Below, piece after piece: positions 25,851 to 33,127 of a DNA stretch of 64,000 nucleotides. Below the pieces are notes generated by a model, which was given only the letters and a program-made list of their open reading frames with translations, was not told where the DNA came from and ran no database searches. The translations under genes and the position numbers were made by a program. Source of the stretch: Streptomyces sp. S4.7. GTDB taxonomy: Bacteria; Actinomycetota; Actinomycetes; Streptomycetales; Streptomycetaceae. Each line of letters begins with the position of its first letter. Positions within the stretch are counted from its first letter, which is position 1. The stretch is from contig NZ_CP048397.1 of the NCBI RefSeq assembly GCF_010384365.1, positions 7,383,683 to 7,447,682 of the forward strand, given 5' to 3'.

Positions 25851-26629
25851 TGAACAAAAGAGGAGTGGACGGCAGCGCGGGGGACGCGGACTACGGCGCC
25901 ATCGGTGGTGGGTACAGCGACCACCGGCGGCCCGACGAGCGGATCGCCGCACGGATCAACGAGGCGCTCGGGCTGTCGCGGACGGTCGTCAACGTCGGGG
26001 CGGGGGCCGGTTCGTACGAGGCGGCCGACCTGGAGGTGACCGCGGTCGAGCCGTCGGCGTCCATGCGGGCGCAGCGGCCGGCCCATCTTCCCGCCGCCGT
26101 CGACGCGGTGGCGGAGGACCTGCCGTTCGGGGACGACACCTTCGACGCGGCGATGGCCACGTTCAGCATCCACCAGTGGAGCGACTTCGAGGCGGGGCTC
26201 CGCGAGATGCGCCGAGTGGCACGCGGGCCGGTGGTGGTGCTGACGTGCGACCCCGATCTGGTACGGGAGTTCTGGCTGTACGAGTACGCGCCCGCGGTCC
26301 TGGACACCGAGGCCCGGCGCTACCCGTCGATCGAGACCATCGCCCGGACGCTGGACGGCGAGGTGTTGGTCCGGCCGGTGCCGATCCCGGCGGACTGCAC
26401 GGACGGCTTCAACGAGGCGTACTACGCGCGCCCCGAGCGGCTGCTCGACCCCCGGGCCCGGCAGGCCTGTTCGGCCTGGAGCTTCGTCGACGCCGACGAG
26501 CGCGAACGGTACGCCGAAGCACTCCGGCGCGATCTCGACTCGGGCGCCTGGGACCGGCGCCACGGCTCGCTCCGCCGACAGCCCTTCCTGCTGGGGTCGT
26601 TGGTACTCATCCGGGCGATCCCGTCGTAG
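25851..26629 (+). CDS. Class I SAM-dependent methyltransferase (Methyltransf_11 type)
   Basis: A 259-residue methyltransferase. VVNVGAGAGSYEAADLEVTA (about 44-63) is motif I and the end of strand 2 is VEPSASM; AEDLPFGDDTFDAAMATFSI (about 80-99) holds motifs II and III; VVVLTCDPDLV follows. Such UbiE-like enzymes methylate small molecules; the substrate here is unknown. It is monocistronic, with a possible leaderless start and a hairpin terminator 20 bases behind the stop. Confidence 0.85.
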
Positions 26630-26936
26630 CGGTCGTAGCGGCCGTGGTGCGGGCCCCGGATGCCGTGACGGCGGGCCCGCCGCGCCTCCTTTGGTGCCGG
26701 ATATTCGGTTGCCCCGCTCCGCACGGCCGGTTTTCATGGCCGAGGACATGGCGGCAGACGACAAAGGCGGTGTGCACCGGATGGGTACGACCCGGTTGGA
26801 ACCGATCTCGTGATCGAGGTTGGTTCATCTCGGCGCTGATTTCCGATCAGCGACCAGGCGAGGCGAACTCCCTCGACGCGAGACGGACACGAGACCCCGT
26901 TGTCCTTTCCCGCGTCACCCGAGGAGTCCACCCAGC
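26630..26936. other. Intergenic region before the RNHCP gene
   Basis: 307 bases holding the terminator hairpin at 26649-26680 and, presumably, the promoter of the RNHCP gene further right. I see no coding sequence. Confidence 0.5.
26649..26680 (+). terminator. GC hairpin behind the methyltransferase gene
   Basis: GCGGGCCC and GGGCCCGC form an 8-bp perfect stem around a 16-base loop, starting 20 bases after the stop codon. No T-tract, as is common in Streptomyces terminators. Confidence 0.6.
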
Positions 26937-27347
26937 ATGGCCCGTGACAACACGTCCCGCACCAGGAGATCCGGATCCCGCAACACCTCACGGCGGGCGC
27001 GTACGGAAGCGCGCGCAGAGTCGTTCCGGTGTCTTCAGTGCGGGCTCGACGTCCCGATGAGCGCGCCCGGTACCGATCACCGCAACCACTGCCCGAACTG
27101 TCTGTGGAGCCGTCGTCTCGACGACACCCCCGGCGACCGGCAGGCGGACTACGGTGCCCGGATGGAACCGCTCGCCATCTCCGTGCGCGGCGACGGCGAG
27201 TGGGTCCTCGTCCACCGCTGCACGCACTGCGAAGTGATCCACGCCAACCGCACGGCGGGCGACGACAACGCCCTGCCGCTGATCCGGCTGGCCGTGCGCC
27301 CACTGGCCCAACCACCGTTCCCCTTCGAACGGTTGAGTGGCCTGTAA
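26937..27347 (+). CDS. RNHCP domain-containing protein
   Basis: A 136-residue protein beginning with a basic, disordered stretch, then FRCLQCGLDVP and TDHRNHCPNCLWSRRLDD, the RNHCP signature with a zinc-binding Cys pair at each end, and a second CTHCEVIHANR further on. Family function is unknown; it is widespread in actinobacteria and firmicutes. GAGGAG lies 10 bases before the ATG at 26937. Convergent with the kinase gene, sharing a strong hairpin. Confidence 0.9.
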   Translation: MARDNTSRTRRSGSRNTSRRARTEARAESFRCLQCGLDVPMSAPGTDHRNHCPNCLWSRRLDDTPGDRQADYGARMEPLAISVRGDGEWVLVHRCTHCEVIHANRTAGDDNALPLIRLAVRPLAQPPFPFERLSGL

Positions 27348-27359
27348 ACGGCAGGGCGA

Positions 27360-27971
27360 TCACAGGCGCCGGACGGGCCGATCCCGGCCCGTCCGGCGCG
27401 TCCGCGCGGCGTTCTCCCCGTGTGGGCCGAGGAACCGCCCCAGCTCCCGGACGAGTTGGTGGACGGGTACGGTGCCGTCCAGCAGCAGTCGCGCGTACCT
27501 GGCCATCGGCTCGACGTGACGCTCGTGCGCGGCCCGGCCGTGGGCGAGGTAGCCCAGAAGCCCGGCGCGGGGGTCCTCGTCCGCGCGCAGCTTGCGCAGG
27601 GTCTTCCTCGCCAGCCGGATGTCGGCGGGCACGTCCACGTACACCGTCCACCGGGCCCGGTCGCGAACGTAGGGGAGCGTCAGGGCGAACGTGCCCTCCA
27701 CGACGACGAGTCGGCCCATGCCGAGCGCCGCACCGATCGCCTCCTCCACGCGTGCGCGGTCCATCGCGGCGGGGTCGCTGAAGTCGACGCTCACGCCCTC
27801 CCCGTCGATGACGGGCACGCACGGGGCGCGCGCGGTGTCGTGGTGGAAGCAGACGTCGAGATGTACGACCGCTGTCGCGGGTCGCGCCGCCGCCAGCGCG
27901 GCGGCGAGCGTCGACTTCCCGGAGCCGGCGCCGCCCGCGAGGGCCAGCAGGGGCGGGGAGGTGCTCGGCAC
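27360..27971 (-). CDS. Uridine kinase-like P-loop kinase
   Basis: A 203-residue P-loop kinase related to uridine/cytidine kinase and phosphoribulokinase. LLALAGGAGSGKSTLAAAL is the Walker A, HLDVCFHHDT the acceptor-binding aspartate loop, VVVEGTFALTLPYVRDR the Walker B region, and YVDVPADIRLARKTLRK the lid with arginines. The C-terminal TRRTGRDRPVRRL is partly encoded by the terminator hairpin. Start GTG at 27971 with GAGAGG upstream. The precise substrate may not be uridine. Confidence 0.8.
   Translation of the reverse strand: MPSTSPPLLALAGGAGSGKSTLAAALAAARPATAVVHLDVCFHHDTARAPCVPVIDGEGVSVDFSDPAAMDRARVEEAIGAALGMGRLVVVEGTFALTLPYVRDRARWTVYVDVPADIRLARKTLRKLRADEDPRAGLLGYLAHGRAAHERHVEPMARYARLLLDGTVPVHQLVRELGRFLGPHGENAARTRRTGRDRPVRRL
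27366..27399. terminator. Bidirectional terminator between convergent genes
   Basis: GCGCCGGACGGGCC pairs perfectly over 14 bp with GGCCCGTCCGGCGC around the loop GATCCC. It starts 18 bases after the RNHCP stop codon and overlaps the last codons of the kinase gene, so it can serve both transcripts. Confidence 0.7.
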
Positions 27972-28120
27972 GTGCCTCTCGATCCGTACGAGAAATGCTG
28001 CGCGAGATATTCGGATGATGCGACCGGCGGTTGTCGGCTACTGTCGTTCAAGTCCGGTCGGCAAGAGGCCAATTCGCCTTGGACCGGGATCCGGACCACA
28101 AAATCTCACACGCAGCATCT

Positions 28121-28232
28121 CCCGGTGCGCAGGCCGCGGCTACTTCTTCGAATGAAATCACGCCGCACGCCGTCTTGATCTCGGGGGACATCGGCATCGG
28201 AGCGCCCGGTGCGCAGGCGACGGATACTTCTT
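28121..28232. repeat. 28-bp direct repeat, two copies 84 bp apart
   Basis: Copy 1 at 28121-28148 and copy 2 at 28205-28232 agree in 25 of 28 positions; both start cccggtgcgcagg and end tacttctt. Copy 2 runs into the tRNA-like structure, copy 1 into a similar TTCGAAT loop. This looks like a duplicated part of a degenerate tRNA region or integration site. Confidence 0.7.
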
Positions 28233-28274
28233 TCTCTCAAAAAGGGGACCCGGGTTCGAATCCCGGCGGTCCGG
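28203..28274 (+). pseudogene. tRNA-like remnant, anticodon arm (CUC) and T-arm only
   Basis: From 28229 the sequence folds as an anticodon arm (TCTTT, loop CTCTCAA, AAAGG; anticodon CUC, glutamate), a 4-base variable region and a perfect T-arm (CCGGG, TTCGAAT, CCCGG at 28250-28266). The following CGGTCCG has no partner at the expected 5' position, and the D-arm is not canonical. A matching CCGGACC occurs only at 28091-28097, about 110 bases too far away. So this is not a working tRNA gene as it stands; it may be a pseudo-tRNA or an att-site remnant made from a tRNA 3' half. Confidence 0.35.
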
Positions 28275-28577
28275 CTTCCGGCCGGACTGTGGTGCAGCGG
28301 CCCAGCATCCATGTCTCCGTCGCCGACTTCGACCTCGGGCGCCCGATGCTGTTTCCCGTTCACCCACGCCGCCGGCCGGCGGCGCCGGCGACGACCGGAT
28401 CCGGGCGCCGGCGGCGTATCTCGCCGTACGGGGCGTCGGCGCTGAGCCGACCGGTGGTGAGTGCGCTGTTGCGGCTGTTTCTCGACGAATGGCGGCGGCA
28501 CGGCCACGTCAGGGAGAGCTGTCCGGCCACCGACGGGGAGAATCTGACGGCTCCGCAGAGGCGCTCGGACGGACTGA

Positions 28578-28670
28578 TGGCACGGGGCGGTCTCTTCGCG
28601 CAGCCACTTCCAGGACGAACTCACGCGCGCCGGGGCCGGACCGGCCCGGCCCGAGGTCAAGGGGTACTGA
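28578..28670 (+). pseudogene. C-terminal coding fragment upstream of the aldolase gene
   Basis: A frame with coding character ends SHFQDELTRAGAGPARPEVK plus GY at 28670, and its TGA overlaps the ATG of the next gene (TGATG). The frame is closed just upstream by a TGA at 28575, so only about 30 codons remain. The coupling suggests it was once the tail of an upstream operon gene, now lost. I cannot name the family. Confidence 0.35.
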
Positions 28671-29620
28671 TGAGCCGTCGGAAAGGCTTTGCCGAGGGGG
28701 AGGGACGGGCGGACGGCCGTGCGCTGCTGGCCGGGGTCACGGTCCCGTTGGTGACGCCCATGGACCGCCCCGGACAGCCGTCCGCCCCGGCCGCCGACGC
28801 TCTGCTCGTCGCCCTTGCGGAGACCGGGGTGCACGGTCTCCTGCTCTTCGGCAGCACCGGAGAGGGGCCCCTGCTGCCCACGGCGCGGTTGGCCGATTTC
28901 GCGATCGGGGTGACCAGGCGCTGGCGTGAACTGAGTGACGGCGGAACGGTGTTGGTCAATGTCACGGCGCCCGGCACCGCCGAGGCGCTGGCGAGGGCGG
29001 AGGCTGTCCTGCCCGCCGCGCCCGACGCCCTGGTGCTCAGCCCGCCCCTCTACTACCACCATCGGCACGACGAGATCGTCGCCCACTACGCGGCGACCGC
29101 CGGACTCGACGTCCCCGTCATCGCCTACAACGCCCCCCGCTACAGCAACCCGCTGACACCCGCCCTGCTCGACGAACTGGTCGAACTGGCGCACCTCGTG
29201 GGCATCAAGGACAGCTCGGGCGATCTCGCGCTGGTCGCTCACGCCGTCGCGGCGGCCCGGCGCCGCGACGACTTCGGCGTCAGTCAGGGCGACGAAGGCC
29301 AGGCCCTCGACGCGCTGCGGCTCGGCGCCGACGGAGTGGTCCCCGGAGTGGCGAATCTGGCGCCGTCGCCGGCCGTCGAGCTGTTCCGGGCCCACCGCGA
29401 GGGGCGGTACGACGACGCGCGGCACGCCCAACTCCTCATCGAGGAGGTGCTGGTGCTGCACACGGTGCGACCGGGTGTGCCGGCGGTGAAGGCCGTGCTG
29501 GCCGAACGCGGACTGTGTCCGCTGCACGTGGCCGCGCCCTTCACGCCCTGCTCGGACGCGGAGCGCCACGCGCTGTTCGCTCTGCTGGCACCGCTCGACG
29601 CGTATCTCGTACACGCCTGA
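28670..29620 (+). CDS. Dihydrodipicolinate synthase/N-acetylneuraminate lyase family aldolase
   Basis: A 316-residue class I aldolase barrel. LFGSTGEGPLL (60-70) is the pyruvate-carboxylate loop, Tyr153 in AYNAPRYS the catalytic tyrosine and Lys180 in VGIKDSSGD the Schiff-base lysine, so it should condense or cleave pyruvate with an aldehyde. As a lone gene away from lysine biosynthesis it is more likely a catabolic 2-keto-3-deoxy sugar-acid aldolase or a lyase than the housekeeping DapA. The ATG overlaps the stop of the fragment before it (TGATG). Confidence 0.82.
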   Translation: MSRRKGFAEGEGRADGRALLAGVTVPLVTPMDRPGQPSAPAADALLVALAETGVHGLLLFGSTGEGPLLPTARLADFAIGVTRRWRELSDGGTVLVNVTAPGTAEALARAEAVLPAAPDALVLSPPLYYHHRHDEIVAHYAATAGLDVPVIAYNAPRYSNPLTPALLDELVELAHLVGIKDSSGDLALVAHAVAAARRRDDFGVSQGDEGQALDALRLGADGVVPGVANLAPSPAVELFRAHREGRYDDARHAQLLIEEVLVLHTVRPGVPAVKAVLAERGLCPLHVAAPFTPCSDAERHALFALLAPLDAYLVHA

Positions 29621-29695
29621 TACGTCGGTCGAGCTGAGCGACGCCACCGGCGGCGGTGGTGCGCACCGGCCCGCCCCCGGCAGGCGCGAGCGACG

Positions 29696-30274
29696 CTACG
29701 TCGACACCTCGGCCCGTGCCGCCGCGAGGAGCGCGTCGGAGAGCGGATCGCCGCTGACCGCGCGGGCCAGGATCAGCGCTCCGACCATCGTGCTGAGGCG
29801 TACCAGGCCGTCGTCCCCGTCCCCGTCGTCCGTGGTCATGCGCTGCGCGAATAGCCGGACCCCCTCGGCGTAGGTGTGCCGCGCCGCACTGCCCGCGGCG
29901 CCACGCGCCATGTCCACGGCCAGACCCGCCGTGGGGCAGCCGCCGGCCATGTCGTCGCGGTGCTCGGAGGAGAGGTAGTGGCCGATGAAGGCGCGGCGCG
30001 AGGCTTCGGGGTCTGCGTCGGTGGCCGCGTCGTCGGCCGTCGGCCGGCCGGCGAGCTGTTCGTCGACGCCCTCGAACGCGCACGCGGTCGCCTCGTCCAC
30101 GAGGGCTTCCTTGGAGTCGAAGTGCTTGTAGAAGCCGCCGTGGGTGAGACCGGCCGCCTTCATCAGGTCGGCGACGCTGACTCCGTCGGTGCCCTGTTCA
30201 CGGAAGAGCCGGGAGGCGGTGTCGACGATGCGCCGGCGGTTCTCCCGCGCCTGTTCCTTCGATACGCGGCCCAT
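29696..30274 (-). CDS. TetR family transcriptional regulator
   Basis: A 192-residue TetR protein: RRRIVDTASRLFREQGTDG and VSVADLMKAAGLTHGGFYKHF form the DNA-binding domain (about 13-53), and the C-terminal part has the layout of the TetR group whose ligand domain contains GCPTAGLAVDMAR. The start at 30274 has GGGAGGT 7 bases before. It is divergent from the SDR gene across a 127-base spacer with a clear palindrome, so repression of that SDR is likely. Confidence 0.88.
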   Translation of the reverse strand: MGRVSKEQARENRRRIVDTASRLFREQGTDGVSVADLMKAAGLTHGGFYKHFDSKEALVDEATACAFEGVDEQLAGRPTADDAATDADPEASRRAFIGHYLSSEHRDDMAGGCPTAGLAVDMARGAAGSAARHTYAEGVRLFAQRMTTDDGDGDDGLVRLSTMVGALILARAVSGDPLSDALLAAARAEVST

Positions 30275-30331
30275 GGCCACCTCCCTGAATAAATGTTCGA
30301 TGACATCTATCGTACGCCTCCGCCCTTTCAT

Positions 30332-30357
30332 TTTTAGATTATGGATGTAATCTAAAA
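30332..30357. promoter_or_regulatory. Palindromic operator between tetR and SDR genes
   Basis: TTTTAGATT and AATCTAAAA are perfect 9-base inverted arms around atggatgt. The AT-rich palindrome contains a TAATCT that could be the SDR -10 box, which would let the TetR protein block RNA polymerase. An AT-rich dyad this perfect is striking in such a GC-rich sequence. Confidence 0.65.
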
Positions 30358-30401
30358 TCTCGCAACGACCGGACGGAGGTCGTTCGCCTCCGACACAGGG
30401 G

Positions 30402-31091
30402 ATGACGATCATGGAACTGAACAACGCGGTGGCGGTCGTCACCGGCGCCAACCGAGGGCTTGGCCGGCGGATAGCCGAACAGCTGCTGGAGCGCGGGGCC
30501 AAGGTGTACGCGGGAGCCCGCCGCCCCGAGACGGTCGACCTGCCCGGCGCCGTACCGCTGCGTCTGGACATCACCGACCCGCAGTCGGTACGCGCCGCCG
30601 CGGCCGCCGCCCCCGACGCCACGCTCCTGGTCAACAACGCGGGCATCTCCACCCACACACCGCTGGTGTCGGGTGAACTCGACCGGGTCCGCCTGGAGAT
30701 GGACACCCACTTCTACGGAACGCTTCAGGTGACCCGCGCCTTCGCGCCCGTCATCGAGGGCAACGGCGGTGGCTCGATCCTGAACGTCCTCTCCGTGCTG
30801 TCGTGGATCCACCCGGCCGGTTACGGCGCCTACAGCGCGGGCAAGGCGGCGGCCTGGTCCCTCACGGACTCGATCCGCGAGGAGCTGGCACCGCGCGGCA
30901 TCCAGGTGTCCGCCCTGCATGTGGGCTACATGGACACCGATATGGCCGAGTACGTCGACCCGGCGCAGAAGACCGCCCCGGCCTCGGTCGCGGCGCAGGC
31001 CCTGGACGGGCTGGAGAAGGGCGCTCCGGAGATCCTGGCCGACGATCTGACGCGCCAGGTCAAGCAGGGGCTGGGCGTGGTGACCGGCTGA
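30402..31091 (+). CDS. Short-chain dehydrogenase/reductase (classical SDR)
   Basis: A 229-residue NAD(P)-dependent SDR. TGANRGLG (cofactor loop), NNAG, the catalytic Ser in NVLSVLSW and YSAGK (YxxxK) are all present, so it should be active. ARRP after strand 2 hints at NADPH preference. A second ATG at 30411 has a better spaced AGGGGA and may be the real start. Regulated by the divergent TetR in all likelihood. Substrate unknown. Confidence 0.88.
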   Translation: MTIMELNNAVAVVTGANRGLGRRIAEQLLERGAKVYAGARRPETVDLPGAVPLRLDITDPQSVRAAAAAAPDATLLVNNAGISTHTPLVSGELDRVRLEMDTHFYGTLQVTRAFAPVIEGNGGGSILNVLSVLSWIHPAGYGAYSAGKAAAWSLTDSIREELAPRGIQVSALHVGYMDTDMAEYVDPAQKTAPASVAAQALDGLEKGAPEILADDLTRQVKQGLGVVTG

Positions 31092-31144
31092 CCCCGGCCC
31101 CCCTCGACGGCGCCGCGGTCGACGACCGGGACGGCGCCGAAGAG

Positions 31145-31810
31145 TCAGGCGTCCATGGGCTCGGCGTAGTGCCGGAACTGCGTGCGGTCCCGATGCATGC
31201 CCCGGAGCGTCTCGGCCAGCACGGACGGGGCCTTTCGGGGATCCCCGGCGGTGATCGCGCCGGGGATGATCAGCTGAGCCGTGTGGATGCGCTCATCGGC
31301 GAGAGCGTCGTGCAGCATCCGGGCGTAGACGCTCTCGGCCGCGAAGGCGATCGAGGTGCCGGCACGGTCGGGGTGCGGCTGGACGGCGCTGCCGCCGTTG
31401 ACGAACAGCAAGGTGCCCCGGCCGAGGGAGCGCATACCGGGAAGGACCTGGCCCACGGCCGTCATCGGTCCGACGACCGAGAACGGCAGCGGGCCCTCGA
31501 TGTCGGCCGGGGACGTCTCCGGCACGGGCTTCATGTACTCCGGGTGCGGGATGGGGCTGTACTGGAGGACCTCGACGGGGCCGAGGGCGGAGGCGGCGGA
31601 CTCCAGGGCGGCGGAGAAGGACGCCGGGTCGGTGACGTCGGCGGCGAAACCGCGCGCGTTCACGCCCTCGCCGCCGAGGTCGCTGGCGAGGGCGTCGACG
31701 TGCTCCCGGGTGCGGGACAGCAGGGCGACGTCGAAGCCCTCGCGCCCGAAGCGCCGCGCCACGGCGCCGCCCAGACCCGCGCCGGCTCCGACGATGGCGA
31801 TGGTGGTCAT
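31145..31810 (-). CDS. Atypical SDR-family protein lacking the YxxxK motif
   Basis: A 221-residue Rossmann-fold protein. IAIVGAGAGLGGAVARRF is the cofactor-binding loop and LLSRTREHVDAL the strand-2 region, but where classical SDRs have Ser then YxxxK this protein has NGGSAVQPHP and IAFAAESVYARML, with no Tyr and Lys at the right spacing. It may use another mechanism, or be a binding or regulatory protein. Convergent with the SDR gene before it. Confidence 0.75.
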   Translation of the reverse strand: MTTIAIVGAGAGLGGAVARRFGREGFDVALLSRTREHVDALASDLGGEGVNARGFAADVTDPASFSAALESAASALGPVEVLQYSPIPHPEYMKPVPETSPADIEGPLPFSVVGPMTAVGQVLPGMRSLGRGTLLFVNGGSAVQPHPDRAGTSIAFAAESVYARMLHDALADERIHTAQLIIPGAITAGDPRKAPSVLAETLRGMHRDRTQFRHYAEPMDA

Positions 31811-31874
31811 GTGGGTTCCTTGTCGTGAGGGCCGGGGTGCGGGGGAACCGTCGTGGTGTGGCGGTTTCGCCGCG

Positions 31875-32252
31875 TCACCGGGGGACGAGCCGCAGGGTCG
31901 CGGCGCGGGCGGTGTCGGCCACTATGGGGCGGACGTAGGTGTCGCTGTAGCGGCCGTACTTACCGTGGTAGGCGGCGTCCAGCCGGTCGTTGAGAGCCGG
32001 GTCGGTCTCCTCGACGAAGGTGACGTCCTTGTCCACGCCGCCGGAACTGATATGTCCCGCGTGCTGGGCGGTGGCGGCGCGGTACCAGGTGCCGCCGCGG
32101 CCGTGGAAGGCGCGCACAAGCAGATCGTCGCCGTCGCGGACCACCCAGACGGTCGTCGGCTCGCCCTGTGTGTCGTCGCCGCGCAGAGGGGCGAGCTCAA
32201 GTTCGTCGGCGTTCTCGATCCGGTTCAGTTCGTCCTGCGTCCAGGTGGCCAT
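31875..32252 (-). CDS. DUF2255 family protein
   Basis: A 125-residue protein: WTQDELNRIENADELELAPL, VWVVRDGDDLLVRAFHGRGG and DKDVTFVEETDP match the DUF2255 pattern, a small split-barrel-like family with no known function that often sits near oxidoreductases. GGAG lies 10 bases upstream of the ATG at 32252. It is 64 bases upstream of the atypical SDR gene and may form an operon with it. Confidence 0.8.
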   Translation of the reverse strand: MATWTQDELNRIENADELELAPLRGDDTQGEPTTVWVVRDGDDLLVRAFHGRGGTWYRAATAQHAGHISSGGVDKDVTFVEETDPALNDRLDAAYHGKYGRYSDTYVRPIVADTARAATLRLVPR

Positions 32253-32543
32253 GGCGCGGTCTCCTTCGCGACGGTTTCGGTGTGACGACCGGCTCGACGC
32301 CACACTGGCCACCATGACTCCCCTCGCGCGCCGCAACGAGCCGGGGGAGTTCAGCGAGGCCCGGCGGGCCGCGCGGGGCCCTTGGGCGGGGCCGTGGGCA
32401 GGCGTCGTGGCCGCTGCTCGCCGTCCCGGCGTGAATACTCCATCCGGATGACGGCGCGCGGCCCCCCCGGAGACGAGAAGCACCTCAGCGCGCGGCGCGG
32501 CACCCCAACTGGCGAGGGCATGTCCGAGAGGCCCGAGGCGCCT

Positions 32544-32999
32544 TCAGAGCCGTGGCCACGGCCTTCCGGCGAGCCGTTCGATGTCGGTGTTGAAGCGCTT
32601 CAGATACGCGGCGAACGCGGCGATGTCCTCCTCCGGCCAGTCGGACATGACCCGGTCCAGCGCTCGCACGATGCCCGCCCGCTCCTTGTCGAGTACGCCG
32701 GCGCCCTCGTCCGTGATCCGGAATTTGCGGGCCATGCCGCCGTCGGGGTCCGGGATGCGCTCCACGAGCCCCGCGCGCATCGCCGCGGCCGTCTGCCGGT
32801 TCAGGGTGGAGGCGTCGAGTCCGAAGGCGTCGCTGAGTTCGCCGATCGACATCGGCCCCTGGAGCCGAACGCGGCTGAGCAGGATGTAGGCGCTGCGCTC
32901 CAGTACGGCGTCCTTGCCGCGACCGCCTCTCTGGTTCAAGAACGTGTGGCGGCTGAGCAGCATCTGCTCGTACTCGACCTCGTGCGTGGCCCCGACCAT
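32544..32999 (-). CDS. MarR family transcriptional regulator
   Basis: A 151-residue winged-helix regulator: SAYILLSRVRLQGPMSIGEL, FGLDASTLNRQTAAAMRAGLVER and the wing PDGGMARKFRITDEG are typical MarR. The start at 32999 has AGGAGG 11 bases upstream; an ATG 25 codons earlier is less likely. Divergent from the MFS gene, with a perfect inverted repeat between, so it probably represses that exporter. Confidence 0.85.
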   Translation of the reverse strand: MVGATHEVEYEQMLLSRHTFLNQRGGRGKDAVLERSAYILLSRVRLQGPMSIGELSDAFGLDASTLNRQTAAAMRAGLVERIPDPDGGMARKFRITDEGAGVLDKERAGIVRALDRVMSDWPEEDIAAFAAYLKRFNTDIERLAGRPWPRL

Positions 33000-33083
33000 G
33001 CCTGTGTCGCCTCCTGCCTCTCTCGCCGGGCCATTGTCGCACCGCGTCCGAACGGCCCGGACATCGTCGTTCATGAGTATGCA

Positions 33084-33111
33084 GCATGCATGTAAAGTGC
33101 TTGATGCATGC
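33084..33111. promoter_or_regulatory. MarR operator candidate
   Basis: GCATGCAT and ATGCATGC are perfect 8-base inverted arms around gtaaagtgcttg, in the divergent promoter region of marR and the MFS gene. More ATGCA-type half sites follow to 33130. Good candidate for MarR-controlled expression of both genes. Confidence 0.6.
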
Positions 33112-33127
33112 GATATGTATGATGCAC

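Larger units (their letters stand above)
27972..28577. other. Long non-coding region with tRNA-like remnants
   Basis: About 600 bases that are less GC-biased in places than the surroundings. It contains a 7-bp dyad (CGACCGG with CCGGTCG, around 28020-28065), a 28-bp direct repeat, and a tRNA-like 3' half (separate entries). Between 28275 and 28577 frames are open on the plus strand, but no gene could be supported. Confidence 0.5.

Noticed and set aside
28203..28274. A functional tRNA-Glu gene
   Set aside because: Anticodon and T-arms are good, but the 5' acceptor strand does not pair and the D-arm is not canonical; reported only as a remnant.
28106..29647. Minus-strand frame of about 510 codons over the aldolase gene
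   Set aside because: Antisense to the aldolase with its catalytic motifs; the peptide DSNPG is just the reverse reading of the tRNA-like T-loop.
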